The notes under the pieces are model-generated. The model searched no databases. It worked only from the letters and a program-made list of their open reading frames with translations, and was not told where the DNA came from. Source: Anomaloglossus baeobatrachus (lineage: Eukaryota > Chordata > Amphibia > Anura > Aromobatidae). Taken from it: DNA of 64,000 nucleotides. The DNA lies in NCBI RefSeq assembly GCF_048569485.1, contig NC_134357.1, positions 475,162,187-475,226,186 on the forward strand, in the 5' to 3' direction. Made by a program: the position numbers and the translations under genes. Of this stretch, positions 1 to 10,725 are shown in pieces (the stretch's first letter is position 1; each line of letters starts with the position of its first letter).

Positions 1-813
1 ATAGAACCTTTGCAATATTCGCTCCTGCGTTTTCTTGACCCCTAGGTGGCCACTCATCAGGTGTTTATGAGCCAAGTCGAGGACCCGCCGTCGATACGGC
101 TGGGGCACCACCAACTGCTCTACCCCCACGCCCCGTATTTCATCTACCTGGTAGAGCAAGTCCTGCTTAAGAGCGAAATGGGGGTACCTTACCTGGGCAC
201 CGGGCAGCTGTGCCACCCCGTCAACCACTGTCACCCGACTCCGGGCATGTATTAATGTAGGGTCCTGGAGTTGGGCTGTCCCAAACGTATCCGGGGACGC
301 CTCCAACTCCGGGATGGGCTCGACCATCTCAGCCTCTCCTGCCAATACCTCTAGGGGCGACCTATCGGGTTCACATTCTGTCCCTATCATGGGGACCCCT
401 ACGGCAGGCGTCCCGGATTCGGGATTGTCGGGCTCAGGTCCCGGACTGTCCAATACCTGAGGGGACTTAGGAGGCCCCTTCCATAGAGTCCAAAAATACG
501 GCAGATCCCTACCTAGGATCACGTCATAGGGAAGAGTGTTAATAAGTCCCACCTCATGTTGCACCTGACCGCAGGGTGCTGTGATGGTGACAATCCCTGT
601 GGGATAGTCTCGGCGGTCCCCATGTATGCAAACCACCCCCACGGTACGTCCTGTGGCCTTTACTTCAGCCCTTAGGGTTGATCGCACAAGGGTCACTAAG
701 CTTCCGGAATCCAACAAGCCTGTAACCGGACATCCATTCACCTGTATTTGGCACAAGTGGGGCTCAGTCTCCTGGGAGACAAGGTCCGCGGTACACACCG
801 CCTGAGCATACAT
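1..813 (-). CDS. gypsy protease/integrase region, fragment
   Basis: Same coding region as 10709-12529, cut by the window edge. The protease part is visible, with the LLDSGS active-site motif and the ILGRDLP motif, followed by the start of the integrase zinc-binding region. It overlaps the end of gag slightly in another frame, as gypsy gag and pol often do. Part of a fossil element. Confidence 0.8.
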   Translation of the reverse strand, partial: MYAQAVCTADLVSQETEPHLCQIQVNGCPVTGLLDSGSLVTLVRSTLRAEVKATGRTVGVVCIHGDRRDYPTGIVTITAPCGQVQHEVGLINTLPYDVILGRDLPYFWTLWKGPPKSPQVLDSPGPEPDNPESGTPAVGVPMIGTECEPDRSPLEVLAGEAEMVEPIPELEASPDTFGTAQLQDPTLIHARSRVTVVDGVAQLPGAQVRYPHFALKQDLLYQVDEIRGVGVEQLVVPQPYRRRVLDLAHKHLMSGHLGVKKTQERILQRFY

Positions 814-1864
814 TCAACCCCGCTGGGTAACCCCACAATCCATGGGGAGTGGTGAGTGGACACTGGGCTTCTATATGTCCCACCCGCTGGCACCGCCAAC
901 ATCTAATAGGGAAGGAAACCCCCTTGACGAGTTGTCGTTTAGGGTACATAGCCTTCCGGACCTCAGGGACGGCGGGAGCGGCCTCAGACGGGACGGTAGC
1001 GGACTCCCGCACCGGTGTCATCGGTGGGTCCTTGGCCCGAGGCTTGGAGGGACCGGACCGACGGGCGGCACGCAAAGTCTCAGTGTCCCGTATCAAGTCC
1101 TGCGTAGCCACATGCCGCTCCACCAGGCACACTAATTGGTCCAGGGTACTTGGGTCGCCCTGTCCTACCCACCGTTGAATGGTGACGGGTAAAGTGCGCA
1201 CAAAGCGATCAACCACTACCCTTCCCACCATTTGCGCAGGGCTCAGAGTGTCAGGCTGCAACCACTTCTTTACCAGATGCAACAAGTCATAGGCCTGGGA
1301 GCGTACGGGTTTGACTTCCTCATAGAACCACTGATTTACCCGCTGAGCCCGTACATAGGTATTCACCCCCAACCGAGCAAGTATTTCGGCTTTCAGTGTC
1401 TCATATTCTATGGCGTCCTCGGTACAGAGGTCCAGGTACGCTTTTTGGGGCTCCCCCGTCAGATAGGGCGACAATACCTCAGCCCACTGGGGGGTCGGCA
1501 GCTTTTCCCGCTCGGTCACCCGCTCAAACACCGCCAGGAACGCTTCCATATCATCCCCCGGGGTCATCTTTTGCAACACTTGTCTCACCGTTTTCCGGAC
1601 GCTGCCGTCGTCACCCGGTCCCGGGGTTGTTGCTGCCGGTCCGGCACGGATCGACTTGGCCAGGAGAACCATCTGTTCTTGGTGTCTTTGTTCCTGCAAT
1701 TGCAAGGATTGCTGCTGACGATCCAACGACCGGAGCAGGTGTGCATTGGTCTGTTGTTGCTGTGCATTAGCCTGAGCCAGCTGCTTTAGTATGTCCTCCA
1801 TGGCGACGCCGGGTTTGGGCTGTAGTATAGCCGCTCGAATCCAGGACATGCGCTGCTGGGTCAC
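764..1864 (-). CDS. gypsy gag, SCAN-like, with CCHC zinc knuckle (366 aa)
   Basis: Structural capsid precursor of the gypsy element. The first 80 residues are glutamine-rich and probably coiled-coil. Residues of about 90-260 form an alpha-helical block resembling the SCAN domain, which is known to derive from Gmr1-like gag. A CCHC knuckle, CWRCQRVGHIEAQC, lies near residues 323-336. The upstream LTR starts about 55 bp away, at 1918. The frame is long and open. The paralogue at 12480-13580 is nearly identical. Confidence 0.88.
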   Translation of the reverse strand: MTQQRMSWIRAAILQPKPGVAMEDILKQLAQANAQQQQTNAHLLRSLDRQQQSLQLQEQRHQEQMVLLAKSIRAGPAATTPGPGDDGSVRKTVRQVLQKMTPGDDMEAFLAVFERVTEREKLPTPQWAEVLSPYLTGEPQKAYLDLCTEDAIEYETLKAEILARLGVNTYVRAQRVNQWFYEEVKPVRSQAYDLLHLVKKWLQPDTLSPAQMVGRVVVDRFVRTLPVTIQRWVGQGDPSTLDQLVCLVERHVATQDLIRDTETLRAARRSGPSKPRAKDPPMTPVRESATVPSEAAPAVPEVRKAMYPKRQLVKGVSFPIRCWRCQRVGHIEAQCPLTTPHGLWGYPAGLNVCSGGVYRGPCLPGD

Positions 1865-1917
1865 CAGGGATGGATGCTACACCTCACCGGGCTGGCATGC
1901 CCGCGTTCTCCACCATC

Positions 1918-2230
1918 TGTGAGGTAGCGTGGTCGGCTGCGCGGCAGAAGACACGGGATCCAGGCACCAATGGTCACAGCACACGGTTTATTGCACAAAC
2001 CAAAAGTCCAAAACAGCACACATATGTTTCTCTGGCAGAAACTCAGGGAGTTGTGTTCACTCCCTCACCCTAGGGACCCACGCCCATGTTCCTGTTTCCT
2101 TTTAACCCTCCTTTCAGCCTGTAGGGAAACAGCATTAACCCTGGAGTGGAGTTGCTTTCTATACATAGAGGGAGCACAACCGGGGCGAGACGTACCGGCC
2201 GTCATAGACAACCCCGGTCACAGTCTCACA
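1918..2230 (-). mobile_element. gypsy 5' LTR, copy 1 (313 bp)
   Basis: On the minus strand it begins TGTGAGACTG and ends CTACCTCACA, so it has the TG...CA ends expected of an LTR. It contains an AATAAA-type signal (GCAATAAACC) in its 3' half. A primer-binding-site-like stretch follows, then gag. The flank at 2231 is the middle of the F repeat, which shows the insertion point. Confidence 0.8.
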
Positions 2231-3162
2231 CTGGGTTAGTAATGGGGGTGTCTGATAGACGCTTCTCCATTAATAATCCCTGGGCTTGATGCCAGCTGAC
2301 ACTACACAGCTGACATCAACCCCAACTACCATTACCCGATTGCCAGTGCACCAGGGACGAGCAGAGGCAAAGCACCAGAATTGGCGCATCGAATGTGATG
2401 TGCTACTTCTGGGGTGGCTGTGTGCTGCTATTTTTACTCTGAGAAGGCCCATGGTTATTGGCTCCTACTGCACTATGGCAATCAGGAAGAGCTGAGGAAA
2501 AGTGCCAGAATTGGCGCATCTAATGTGATGCGCCACTTCTGGGGTGGATGCTTGCTGCTATTTTTAGTCTGGGAATGACCATGGTTATTTGCCCCTGCAG
2601 CACCAGGGCAATCAGGAGGAGCCAAAGCAAAGTGCTAACATCTATTGTGAGGTGCCACTTCTTGGATAGCTGTGGGACGCTATGTTTAGGCTGGGAAGGG
2701 GCCAATAATCATAGGCCATCCAAGCCTGATAATACCAGCCCCCAGATGTCTGCTTGACCTTTGTAGTTCTCAAAAGTAAAGGGGTCCCGTTTTTTTCTAT
2801 TGATTTATTTAATCATAAATAGATGTCCAATAAGCTCCACAGGGTACAATTTTATTATATGTCGGCAGGTTTTGCAATTGAGGTAATACTTTTGGAGTTG
2901 ATGTCAGCTTTGTAATGTCAGCTGTCATCAAGCCCAGGGGTTAGTATTGGAGAGGCATCTATTAGACACCCCCATTACTAACCCAGTAAGTATAAAGATA
3001 AAAAAAATACACCCAAAAATAGTTTATTTGAAAAAAAAACACTCCAAACTCTTTCCTGTTTCACCAATTTATTTAAATAAAAACCCAGGCAGGTCGGATG
3101 TAGTCCAGGGAATCTGACGTAGTCCACAAATGGAAATATGAAGGACACAAAAAGAGAGAAAG
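2231..3162. repeat. F repeat (hairpin-chain foldback), unit Z, left end replaced by gypsy
   Basis: Member of a family also seen at 13947, 24546, 43824, 56511 and 60466. It starts at CTGGGTTAGTAATGG because the gypsy LTR interrupts it. It contains three roughly 125-bp internal tandem units, two with a strong hairpin (GGCGCATC at 2513-2520 pairing with GATGCGCC at 2527-2534). The right arm, to 3162, is the reverse complement of the left arm seen in the complete copy at 43824-44945. No coding capacity; mechanism of spread unknown. Confidence 0.75.
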
Positions 3163-3495
3163 CATTATTATATGTGGGGGGCTGTGCAGTTATTTGTCTG
3201 TTTTGATATCTGCCTATATCTATATATTTTTTATGTCTATAGTATTCATTGCTTCACTTTGTTAGCAATTTCAGTGCACTTGGATTTTTTTTTTTACCAT
3301 TTTCCGCCTCCTTTCTATGGTAAAATCAATGATGCCAGTGAAAAGGTGAACTTTTCCCCCAAAAAAGAAGCCTTTCTAGAGTATATTTAAGGAAAACTAA
3401 AAACGTTCTGGCTTTTGGAATAAGGAGAGGAAAATGAAAAAAGCGGTAAAATGGCCATGGCATGAAGGGGTTAACGAGGCAAGAAATGTTGTTTA
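3163..3495. repeat. Array spacer, D-type
   Basis: No gene. AT-rich sequence shared with 14883-15214 and, broken up by MITEs, with 44946-46867. It includes the landmark GGCCATGGCATGAAGGGG, which recurs just before U6 sites. I read it as the spacer that leads from the D-type unit into U6 locus A. Confidence 0.6.
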
Positions 3496-3659
3496 GGGTG
3501 GAAACACATCTATGCGAGTAAAATCGGTCCGACTGGGCTGAAAAAAACTCGGCTGATTTTAGTTCACGTTAGGTCCGAGTGCAACGCAAGTGCGATGCTT
3601 TTTCTGAATAAATTAATGATTTTACTAGCGTGTGTAATGCGTGTGGAATGCGTATGTTT
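3496..3659. mobile_element. MITE left end, copy 1
   Basis: Starts GGGTGGAAACACATC after GTTTA. It is the left end of the element seen fully in copy 2 (15215-22171), interrupted here by the hAT transposon that starts at 3660. Confidence 0.55.
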
Positions 3660-4317
3660 CAGGGTGGATAAAAATCAATGGTTTTTTTTTAAAAAATCAA
3701 AAAAATCGGATTTTTTTGATTTAAATCGGATTTTTTTTATTTAAATCAGATTTTTTTCAATAAACTGCTTTTTGAGGAAAATATTTTACCATCCAAAGGT
3801 TCTTCCATCATGAGATAAAGCTGAGTTGTTTAACTCAGTAGAATAAAGGCTGTATATGTGTAACATTCACAATGCCATGCTCTTCCAGAGGTTTCTGTAG
3901 GATTAGTGGGCAGTTTCTCTCCTATATTATCACAGACGCTCACTTTACTTACGCAGTTCTCAAAACTGAATTTGACTCCGCAGAGGTCCCAGCCTCTTCT
4001 TCATGGCAAAAATATTACAACATGAACAGAGTTGAGAAAAAGACCTTAATCCTATTGTTCTACAAACCTATGAATACAGAATCAACCCCTTCAGTGCCAA
4101 GTCCAAGAAGTTAGACAATATGTTTCTGATTGTTTGGAGTGGAATAGATCTGCACAACACAAGAAGAATGTGAATCTAAGTGTGAGGAGGAGGAAGGGCA
4201 AGCAGACAAGAAAATGAAAGTGAAACTTTGAGCACAATACTGCAGCATAGCCACAGACAGACAAGTCTGGATCTGTTTGTGTGTACGATCTGAGGTTTAT
4301 TACATTCTTTCCTTAAA

Positions 4318-4519
4318 ATGGCAGCAGGCCGTAAAAGAGACCCAGTTTGGGAATATTTTAATGAAGCTCCTTCACCTATCGGTAAGGCAGGCATGCGTGC
4401 AAAATGCAAACGATGCAACAAAGAGATGCAAGGCCTGGTGGCGCGAATGAGGCAACATCATGAGAAGTGCGGTGATGAAGATGACCAAAGAAACACTTCT
4501 GAACAGGCAGGATCTTCAG
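4318..4519 (+). CDS. hAT transposase exon 1: BED zinc finger (copy 1)
   Basis: Codes for 67 residues with a BED-type zinc finger: tryptophan at DPVW, then CKRCNK and the histidine/cysteine pair in RQHHEKC. This is the DNA-binding N-terminus of ZBED-like hAT transposases. An intron starting at GTTGGT and ending in a T-rich tract plus TTTAG at 4732 joins it in frame to exon 2; the splice is inferred from phase agreement. It differs from copy 2 by one residue (R/C). Confidence 0.8.
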
Positions 4520-5279
4520 GTTGGTAAACATTTTTATTGAATCCTATTTCTAAAGACTGAACTGTCATGTGTGAGAAAAATTATATTTCTTATTATTACT
4601 GCATGTTACTGTCATTTGGTACAGTTATGAAGAAAAACAAATATTCCTTTTGGGCAGGGGCAGTGATGTGTTGTGTACAATAAGCAGAAATTGTATAATA
4701 ATAAAATAACAGCATTGACTTTTTTTGTTTAGGGGAATTCATGGATTCTGGAAACTATCCACCTCCAAGATCACCATCATCCTGTTCTACAGTTTCAGAG
4801 TTATCCATCCAGGATAGTGCTTCATTAGCAGCAGCATCATCATCAGACACCCACAGCCACATATCATCATCACCCAAAAGGAAGAAAAAACCTTTACCTC
4901 CTGGAACCACCATAGATAGGTTTGTGATAAGAATTAGCAGATTAGAAAAAGAGTTGATTGATGAAAAAATCGCCCAGTTTATTTATGCAACGAACTCTTC
5001 TTTCCGTCTGACTGAGAACCCACATTTCATTAATATGGTTCAGTCACTGAGACCAGGATACAGTCCACCCAGTAGAGCTGATGTTGCAGGGAAACTGCTG
5101 GATCAAGTGTATGACAGAGAAATGGAGCAATGTGCAACAGCTCTGGAGGGTAAAATTGTTAACCTAAGTATTGATGGGTGGAGTAATGTCCACAATGATC
5201 CTATTGTATGTGCTTGTATAACAACAGAAGAAGGTAAAGTCTTCCTTGCACAAACAACTGATACGTCAGGAAATGCACA

Positions 5280-6439
5280 TGTGGCGCCCCTGAGGCTTCT
5301 GTCGCCACAGGTCATTGCACCCCATCAGCGGTGTGATGCCCCATTCTGGGAGAGGAAGAGAGTGAACTCCGGTCCCCTGGTAAATCCACACTACACCCAT
5401 TGCTAGGGACACACAGGACCAGGGAAAGTGGCAGGCAACCCTCCCATGCTGCAACTGGGGAGGTGGGAGGAGCCACCAGAGAGCAGATAGAGAAAGGAAG
5501 GTCAAGTTAGTTTCAGTTTACCTCAGGGAGTGAGAGAAGCAGCATGTAGTTGGAGGAGAAGAACGGGAGAAAGGAGGGAGGAGGAGGCCTGCTGAGGCAG
5601 GCAAGGAGGAGAAAGAAGAGAAGGAAAGAAAGGGTCGCAGGGCCGCGGGTAGTCCTGTAAGGTACCACGAGCAGTCCTTGTTGGGTACCGCTGCCGAGGG
5701 CCCAGAGGCGCTACGGGTAGCTGCAGGCTGCGGTGGCCCGTTCCACGGTGACATCGGTGGAGTGATTAGCTGCGACAGGGGACGGTCCCTAGAAACTGGA
5801 GGAGTGAAAAGACAGTCTCCAGACAGTAAAAACCGAGGCCCAGGGAATTGCAAGCTCCCAGGGCCAGAACCCAGAGCAGACCTTCAGAAAAGGGGTAATC
5901 AGCCGACAGGTGACCCCCCAGCCTGGAGGCTGTAATGGAGGCCAAGCCAAGTCCATCTACCTAAGGCAAGGCTAGTGAAGACAGCAGAAAAAGAGACACT
6001 AAAGAGAGGGAACCGGATTTCACGCTCTGAATCATCCAGAACTGACGGAGGTCCCTGACAGTGGTCCCAGCAGTCTGAGGGTCCCTGCAACTGTGACGGA
6101 AACTGTGAGTAAAAGAACTTGAACTGCACCTCTGAAGTCGCCTCAGTTATTTTCCTCTGCATAGACATTCACAAGCACCAACTGTGCCCCGGGCATTGCT
6201 CCACCTGTGGGGAGCAGTACCACCATAGCTGCCATCACATCATCCCGGTGGCCTCACACAGCAGCGGCGGCTTAGTAGCCGCATACCACAGGTGGCGTCA
6301 CGAACACAAACTTTAATTCAAGCCACATATTCAACTGACACCCACCAGGGCCACGGAGCCGGGCCCAGCCACCACTGACTACCACCGGACTAGTCCGGCC
6401 CGGCACTGGGTGTCCCATAGCCCTGGGGTGGGCGAGTCA
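5280..6439 (+). repeat. 5' LTR (1160 bp) of the non-autonomous element
   Basis: Begins TGTGGCGCCCCTGAGG and ends GGGTGGGCGAGTCA. It is very similar to 7987-9194. Near its 3' end (about 6293) it contains GGTGGCGTCACGAACAC, a copy of the motif that also forms the putative primer binding site just downstream. Confidence 0.88.
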
Positions 6440-7986
6440 ACTTTTGGCGTCACGAACAGGATTTCGTGCCCGGTCTAACCGGGTACTGTGCGCCTGAAGA
6501 ACCGTGTGACAGACTGTGTACTTTACTGAGAAACCGCCGCCATTAGCGCAGCTGAGAGCGGGAAGAAGGGGGGCGTGCAAGAAGAAAGGGCGCGAAGAGA
6601 AGCCCCGCCCCCTTGTCCAAGAAAAGCGCGCGAAGCGGTGCCCGCCATAGAAAGCGGAAGAAGAAGCTAAAAGGATGGACGCCGAGCAACGAGCGGCCAG
6701 AGGAGGAGTGGCCGAGCCGGGACACGCACCTCAGAACCGGGTTGTGTCCTGCGTCCTGGAGAGCGGAGAAGATCCAGCCGCCGCTGCAGAACCGGGTAAA
6801 GAGAGTGACACCCCCAGCCGGCGGAGCCCGGATTGCCCGGTGGGGTTCCTGCCCGGTCCTCCTGCAGGCGCGCATGCCACGACTGCAGCTCCGATACCAG
6901 CACCCTGCAGCAAGACAGCGACCACCAGAACACCGGAGATGCAACTGAGGGGTGAGTCATTTATTGCCCCTGCCGGCGCGAGAGCCCCAACCCCCGCTGC
7001 CATGCCCGCGGTCCCTGGAGAGATGCCCGACACGGCGACGCCGATCCGGGCCGCAGCTACGCCAGGTGCGGCCCGCCAAGATCTCACCGCAGCAGCGACT
7101 CCAACCCAGGCCGCCGCCATGCCAGGCGCGGCCCGCCAAGACAAGAAGGCAGCCTCAGAAGAACCGGAGTGGCGCCGCACCATGCCAGTGTGCAGCGTCT
7201 CTCCTGTCAGCAGCAGCCGCAGCACTACCTCAAGGCAGACCCAGGTCACAGAACTGAGCAGAGGTCCTGCGACAGCCACGCAAGAAACGCAGACCAGGAT
7301 CTCCATGGCCTACATGCTGCCCAGGGCCCTGCCAAAGAAGGACCCCTGCAATGAAGAGTAAAGATGAAGAGCTGCTGAACTGTAAATAGCCCCTGTTAGC
7401 CCCTTATTCTTTTCGAAGATGACACCCCTTCCTGCTGTGCTGCCCCTGATTCTTTGTGAAGACGTCACCCCCCCCCATGTTATGTGCTACCGGGCCACTG
7501 AACTGGAATGTGGGCCCCGGTGAATGTTTAGGTGTCCTGACATACCAGGCCACTGGACTTAGTGGCTGGTGTGTGGTGTATGTGTTATGTCCTACCAGGC
7601 CACTGGACTTAGTGGCTGGTATGTTGTTTATGTGTCCTATGTAACCAAGCCATTGGACTTAATGGCTGGTTGATTGTCCCATTATTGTCTGATGGAAAGA
7701 AACGAACTGCCGGGCTACTGGACTTGTAGTAGCCAAAGATGTAATTAGTTGCACCCGTTGTGCCCCCTACCAGAATTATGGGGGATTTGCCTGAACCGTG
7801 CAATGGACTGGAAGTGCACACATAGTTTCTTTATAAGAAGTTTGCAACGTTCATGATATGTGCCTCCCATAAAGGGAAGAAATGTTTTACAGTTTATGTT
7901 ATTGCATACCAAAAATGTTTTGCAGTTCTCCATATGTTTTTGTTGTTTTTCAGCCCGAGGACGTGCTGGGATTTGCTGTGGGGGAG

Positions 7987-9194
7987 TGTGGTGCCCCTGA
8001 GGCTTCTGTCGCCACAGGTCATTGTACCCCATCAGCGGTGTGATGCCCCATTCTGGGAGAGGAAGAGAGTGAACTCCGGTCCCCTGGTAAATCCACACTA
8101 CACCCATTGCTAGGGACACACAGGACCAGGGAAATTGGCAGGCAACCCTCCCATGCTGCATGCTGAGAGGGGCTGTAAGACCCATCCCTGCTCCCATAGG
8201 GTGGTAGCTTAGCAACTGGGGAGGTGGGAGGAGCCACCAGAGAGCAGATAGAGAAAGGAAGGTCAAGTTAGTTTCAGTTTACCTCAGGGAGTGAGAGAAG
8301 CAGCATGTAGTTGGAGGAGAAGAACGGGAGAAAGGAGGGAGGAGGAGGCCTGCTGAGGCAGGCAAGGAGGAGAAAGAAGAGAAGGAAAGAAAGGGTCGCA
8401 GGGCCGCGGGTAGTCCTGTAAGGTACCACGAGCAGTCCTTGTTGGGTACCGCTGCCGAGGGCCCAGAGGCGCTACGGGTAGCTGCAGGCTGCGGTGGCCC
8501 GTTCCACGGTGACATCGGTGGAGTGATTAGCTGCGACAGGGGACGGTCCCTAGAAACTGGAGGAGGGAAAAGACAGTCTCCAGACAGTAAAAACCGAGGC
8601 CCAGGGAATTGCAAGCTCCCAGGGCCAGAACCCAGAGCAGACCTTCAGAAAAGGGGTAATCAGCCGACAGGTGACCCCCCAGCCTGGAGGCTGTAATGGA
8701 GGCCAAGCCAAGTCCATCTACCTAAGGCAAGGCTAGTGAAGACAGCAGAAAAAGAGACACTAAAGAGAGGGAACCGGATTTCACGCTCTGAATCATCCAG
8801 AACTGACGGAGGTCCCTGACAGTGGTCCCAGCAGTCTGAGGGTCCCTGCAACTGTGACGGAAACTGTGAGTAAAAGAACTTGAACTGCACCTCTGAAGTC
8901 GCCTCAGTTATTTTCCTCTGCATAGACATTCACAAGCACCAACTGTGCCCCGGGCATTGCTCCACCTGTGGGGAGCAGTACCACCATAGCTGCCATCACA
9001 TCATCCCGGTGGCCTCACACAGCAGCGGCGGCTTAGTAGCCGCATACCACAGGTGGCGTCACGAACACAAACTTTAATTCAAGCCACATATTCAACTGAC
9101 ACCCACCAGGGCCACGGGCCCAGCCACCACTGACTACCACCGGACTAGTCCGGCCCGGCACCGGGTGTCCCATAGCCCTGGGGTGGGCGAGTCA
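7987..9194 (+). repeat. 3' LTR (1208 bp) of the non-autonomous element
   Basis: Begins TGTGGTGCCCCTGAGG and ends GGGTGGGCGAGTCA, followed by the CACA target duplication. It is longer than the 5' LTR mainly because of a block of about 54 bp near 8160-8213. Confidence 0.88.
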
Positions 9195-10368
9195 CACACA
9201 CAGCAGAATACTTACAAGAAGTGGCAGTAAAAGCTATAACGACATGTGAACAAAAATTCAAATGTCTAGTACGCAGTTTGGTCACTGACAATGCTGCAAA
9301 CGTATCCAAGATGAGGAGAGATTTAGAAGAGCAGGGAGGCAATACAAAGCTGCTAATAACATATGGTTGCAGTGCTCATTTGCTGCACCTCTTAGCCAAA
9401 GACTTAAGTGTTCCAGAAATAAAGGCTAATGTTGTTGAAATTGCTAAATACTTCCGTAATAATCATTTTGCTGCAGCAGCTCTGAAAAGGATGGGTGGAA
9501 CCAAGCTAACGCTCCCACAAGATGTTAGATGGAACTCTGTGGTGGACTGTTTTGAGCAGTATATAAAAAACTGGCCTATTCTGATGACACTTTGTGAAGA
9601 AAATCGAGATAAAATAGATGGCACTGTCACGGCCAAAATCCTCAACATTGGGCTTAAGAGAAATGTTGAACATATGCTGAGCTTCCTGAAACCCATCTCT
9701 CAAGCTTTAAACAAAATACAGAAAAATAACTGTTTTATTGCGGATGCTGTTGAAATTTGGAAGGAACTGAGTGAACACTTAAAAACAGAACTACACATGG
9801 ACAGAATTAAATTACAAGCAGTAAACAAACGAATGGGACAAGCACTGACTCCAGCTCATTTTTTGGCAAATATTGTCAATATCCAATATTAGGGTCAAAA
9901 CCTAAGTGCTGAGGAAGAGGAGTTAGCTATGACATGGGTATCCAGCAATCATCCATCTTTAATGCCAACTATAATAAACTTCAGAGCTAAGGGGGAACCA
10001 TTCAAGAAATATATGTTTGCTGAAGATATTTTAAGGAAGGTCACACCAGTAAACTGGTGGAAGTCACTTAAGCGCTTGGATTTAGAGACTGTTCAAGTAA
10101 TGATTTCACTTTTAACAGCAGTAGCTTCTTCTGCAGGCATTGAAAGAATATTCTCTTCCTTTGGACTCATTCATTCTAAATTGAGAAATCGGTTGGGACC
10201 CAATAAAGCAGGAAAGCTTGTTTTTCTTTTCCAGATTATGAATAGGAACAAAGAAGAAGATGATGATGAAGATGACGACAAGTGAGCTACAGAGGACAGC
10301 AGGGACAGTAGTATTTAAGTTTTTCATGTGTCGGCTGGGCTGACAGTCTAAGTTTCTTAAAATATATA

Positions 10369-10725
10369 CCGTATTTTTCGCTTTATAAGATGCACTTTTG
10401 TTCCCCCAAATTTTGGGGGAAAGTAGGGGGTGCGTCTTATAATCCGAATATAGGTGGAGGTGCGGGCAGCTCTAGAGCGGTGCTGGGGGCAGGGAGAGCT
10501 GGGAGCGGCAGCGTTTGATCTCCTGCTCCCGCTCATATAATATGCACAGCCGCTGTCCATCAGAAGCGTGGTGCTGAAACTGCATCGCGCTGATGGGCTG
10601 GGGGAGCTGTGCATATTATGTGCTTACCTTTGATTGCACAGGATCCCCCCTCCCCCTGTGTTAGATATGGCCTCCCGTGCTGCTGCCCATAGTAAAATAA
10701 TAAACTCTTTACTCACCTCCTCCAG
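10369..10725. mobile_element. CCGTATTTTTCGC terminal-inverted-repeat element, truncated (copy 1)
   Basis: Starts CCGTATTTTTCGCTTTATAA after TATATA, inside the 3' region of the hAT. It is the first 357 bp of the element seen complete at 18167-19437 and is cut by the duplication junction. Confidence 0.8.

Larger units (their letters stand above)
1..2230 (-). mobile_element. Ty3/gypsy (Gmr1-like) LTR retrotransposon fossil, copy 1, partial
   Basis: Minus-strand element whose 5' end (LTR, then gag, then a protease/integrase region) is in the window; the rest runs off the left edge. It sits inside the F repeat that continues at 2231. The order protease then integrase, with no reverse transcriptase between them, and a SCAN-like gag fit the Gmr1 clade, which is known to place integrase before reverse transcriptase. 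Incomplete fossil. It shares the recent duplication with copy 2. Confidence 0.85.
5280..9194 (+). mobile_element. Non-autonomous LTR retrotransposon (TRIM/LARD-like), both LTRs present
   Basis: Two direct LTRs flank a 1.55-kb interior (6440-7986). The target duplication is CACA, and the empty site survives in copy 2 near 16995. A primer-binding-site-like TGGCGTCACGAACAGGAT follows the 5' LTR, and a purine tract (GTGGGGGAG) precedes the 3' LTR. The interior has one Ala/Pro-rich open frame (6675-7361) and nothing I recognise as gag or pol, so it would depend on another element. By eye the LTRs differ by about five substitutions plus indels, so it is young. Ends look whole. Confidence 0.88.
4733..10285 (+). 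pseudogene. hAT transposase exon 2, split by the LTR element (copy 1)
   Basis: The 5' part (4733-5279) codes for the linker and the start of the catalytic core (LSIDGWSN, first catalytic Asp). The rest resumes at 9195: VTDNAAN (second Asp), the CSAHLLHLLAKD region, and the C-terminal hAT dimerisation domain around GIERIFSSF near 10130-10160. An in-frame TAG at 9890-9892 is shared with copy 2. With the LTR element inside it, this copy cannot make transposase. Confidence 0.85.
1..10725. repeat. Tandem segmental duplication, copy 1 (left part outside window)
   Basis: Bases 1-5279 match 11717-16996 almost base for base at an offset of 11716-11719, and 9195-10725 match 16997-18523. By eye the copies differ at roughly 0.5% of sites. 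The only large difference is the 3.9-kb LTR element at 5280-9194, present in copy 1 only. Copy 1 ends at 10725, inside a terminal-inverted-repeat element, where copy 2 starts abruptly inside gypsy sequence. Without the LTR element the unit is 7.8 kb. Confidence 0.9.
3660..10725 (+). mobile_element. hAT transposon, copy 1, truncated and interrupted
   Basis: Starts with the terminal inverted repeat CAGGGTGGATAAAAATC, then ATTTAAATC-rich subterminal repeats, a two-exon transposase gene and a 3' region. The LTR element at 5280-9194 splits the transposase. The 3' end is lost at the duplication junction, where a nested element is itself cut. The complete copy is 15379-19805. Confidence 0.85.

Noticed and set aside
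1232-1789. Plus-strand frames of 124-185 aa opposite gag
   Set aside because: Antisense shadows of the minus-strand gag coding region.
6675-7361. 228-aa Ala/Pro-rich frame inside the non-autonomous LTR element as a gag
   Set aside because: No capsid, zinc-knuckle or other recognisable motif; GC-rich sequence gives long frames on both strands.
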